Positions 55,547-56,706 of a stretch of 56,706 nt of DNA are shown piece by piece. Made by a program: the position numbers and the translations under genes. Below the pieces are notes generated by a model that saw only the letters and a list, made by a program, of their open reading frames with translations, searched no databases and had not been told where the DNA came from. Origin of the DNA: Deltaproteobacteria bacterium (lineage in GTDB: Bacteria > Myxococcota_A > UBA796 > SXON01). Position 1 is the first letter of the stretch, and every line of letters starts with the position of its first letter. The stretch is taken from assembly GCA_947445035.1 (NCBI GenBank), contig CANFCK010000028.1, forward strand, positions 1 through 56,706. The letters are read 5' to 3'.

Positions 55547-56706
55547 ATGCGACTTCTCCTCCCTGGACTCTTCCCGCTCATCCTCCTCGCCTGTGACGAC
55601 GGCGATCAGATCCCGCTCGACAAGGATGTCGACACCGCGGGCCTCGCCGACGCCGACGGCGACGGGTACACCACCGAAGCGGGCGATTGCGACGACACCG
55701 ACAACACGGTCGGTCCTGAGGGGCTCGAGGTCTGTGACAACATCGACAACAACTGCGACGGCACCGTCGACGAGGGGCTCACCAGCCTGTGGTACCCCGA
55801 CGCCGACGAGGACGGTTTCGGCGAGGCCGCGGGCGAGGTGACCGCCTGCGAGCCGCCCGACACCACCTACATTGAGGACGGGACCGACTGCGATGACACC
55901 CGAGACGACGTGTACCCCGGCGCTCCCGAGGTCTGTGACGAGGTCGACAACGACTGCGATGGGGAAACCGACGAAGACGGCACCACCGCGTACTACGACG
56001 ACGTCGACGGGGACGGGTTTGGCGCCCCCGCGACCGAGGCGCTGAGCTGCCGTGACCCCGGCGAGGGCTTCGCCGTCGACAACACCGACTGCGACGACAA
56101 CAGCGACGTGGTGTACCCGGGGAACCCCGAGCTGTGCGACGGCCTCGACAACGACTGCAACGGGGAAACCGATGAGGGCGTGACCACCACGTTCTACGAG
56201 GATGTCGACGACGATGGCTACGGCGTGGACTCGGCCCCCACCGAGGCGTGTCTGGAGCCCACCGGCTACGCGGCCGTCAGTGGGGACTGTGACGATGGCG
56301 ACCCGGCGTTCAACCCCGGGGCGAGCGAGTCCTGCGACGAGGCCATCGACTACAACTGCGATGGCTCGGTGGCCTACGCCGACGCCGACGGGGACGGCTG
56401 GGCCGCATGCACCGAATGTGACGATACCGCCTTCGACGTGAACCCCGCCGCCGGCGAGGTCTGCAACACCATCGACGACGACTGCGATGGCGCCATCGAC
56501 GACGACGACGCCGGACTCGATGTGTTCACCGGCACGCAATGGTACGCCGACGGCGATTCCGACGCCTACGGCGACCTTGGCACCTGGGCGTGGAGCTGCG
56601 TGATGCCCGCCGGGTACACCGCCGACAGCACCGACTGCGAGGACACCGATAGCGCCGTCAACCCCGCTGCCTCCGAGGTGTGCAACCTCGTCGACGATGA
56701 CTGCGA
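55547..56706 (+). CDS. MopE-repeat lipoprotein, truncated by window end
   Basis: The frame is open to the window edge (386 codons visible). MRLLLPGLFPLILLA-C16 is a lipobox, followed by an Asp-rich stretch. From about residue 30 the chain is a tandem of MopE-type units of about 45-50 residues: GDCDDTD, then GLEVCDNIDNNCDGTVDEG, then a YxDxDxDGFG stretch and a Cys. At least seven units are visible, some degenerate (CDEAIDYNCDG). In Methylococcus the MopE repeat protein binds copper; here Ca or Cu binding at the surface is only inferred. The start codon is supported by TAAAGT 6 nt upstream. Confidence 0.88.
   Translation, partial: MRLLLPGLFPLILLACDDGDQIPLDKDVDTAGLADADGDGYTTEAGDCDDTDNTVGPEGLEVCDNIDNNCDGTVDEGLTSLWYPDADEDGFGEAAGEVTACEPPDTTYIEDGTDCDDTRDDVYPGAPEVCDEVDNDCDGETDEDGTTAYYDDVDGDGFGAPATEALSCRDPGEGFAVDNTDCDDNSDVVYPGNPELCDGLDNDCNGETDEGVTTTFYEDVDDDGYGVDSAPTEACLEPTGYAAVSGDCDDGDPAFNPGASESCDEAIDYNCDGSVAYADADGDGWAACTECDDTAFDVNPAAGEVCNTIDDDCDGAIDDDDAGLDVFTGTQWYADGDSDAYGDLGTWAWSCVMPAGYTADSTDCEDTDSAVNPAASEVCNLVDDDC

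Overview
The window is one continuous, high-G+C bacterial chromosome segment with gene-dense, mostly short-intergenic organisation and strong third-position G/C bias. I infer a member of the Myxococcota or a neighbouring former deltaproteobacterial lineage. The support is: many MopE-like Asp/Cys repeat proteins and thrombospondin type 3 repeat proteins, two C-termini of MYXO-CTERM type (Cys-Gly, hydrophobic helix, Arg/Lys cluster), about fourteen predicted lipoproteins, a Ser/Thr kinase next to an FHA-like regulator, and a PGM1-type ATP-grasp ligase. This is inference from gene content, not a placement.

Layout. 1-2754: end of a MopE/glycine-rich surface protein, then an FG-GAP lipoprotein. 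2924-3590: stand-alone rpsD with its own terminator. 3606-4954 (minus): lipoprotein and a 3-ketosphinganine-reductase-like SDR. 4990-9772 (plus): dtd, inositol-phosphatase, a lidless Hsp70, a J-domain protein, DUF6165, moaC and a DUF3105 lipoprotein. 9785-12447: a broken gene, an unknown gene, a prepilin-like protein and a membrane protein. 20175-12444 (minus): secreted unknown, polyprenyl-phosphate sugar transferase, ATP-grasp ligase, MYXO-CTERM lipoprotein, ftsH. 20267-22383: membrane glycosyltransferase facing a selenocysteine peroxiredoxin. 22496-29930 (plus): FAD oxidase, TPM protein, double Tim44/zinc-ribbon protein, Pro-rich protein, OmpA-type protein, TSP3 protein. 31488-29944 (minus): VWA lipoprotein. 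37074-31751 (minus): kinase, BrkB-type membrane protein, GT51 transglycosylase, SGNH hydrolase. 37073-46405: mixed small units (FHA/wHTH regulator, beta-barrel, adenylate cyclase, multicopper oxidase, carbonic anhydrase, YbaK-type deacylase, nucleosidase, Bor-like lipoprotein, DUF2786, Rieske). 50086-46402 (minus): speA and an M3 peptidase. 50116-54441: sulfatase-fold lipoprotein, EF-hand proteins, a large membrane protein. 54517-55518: a patch of gene remnants. 55547-end: a MopE-repeat lipoprotein running off the window.

Two observations stand out. First, the gene at 22383-21778 reads through an in-frame TGA at the peroxidatic-cysteine position of a Bcp-type peroxiredoxin, and an RNA hairpin much like the E. 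coli fdhF SECIS follows 9 nt later; this is best read as a lipid-anchored selenoprotein. Second, fourteen gene starts carry the dinucleotide TA at exactly -12/-11 from the start codon (TANNNT-like box, 6 nt, start codon), and seven more are one base off; most have no Shine-Dalgarno sequence. This is the signature of leaderless transcription, and it also helps choose starts. Internal operon genes instead use overlapping stop/start codons (ATGA, GTGA, TTGA, TAATG).

The shared themes are envelope biology (lipoproteins, surface Ca-binding repeats, peptidoglycan and polysaccharide enzymes) and proteostasis. No rRNA, tRNA, CRISPR array or intact mobile element was recognised.
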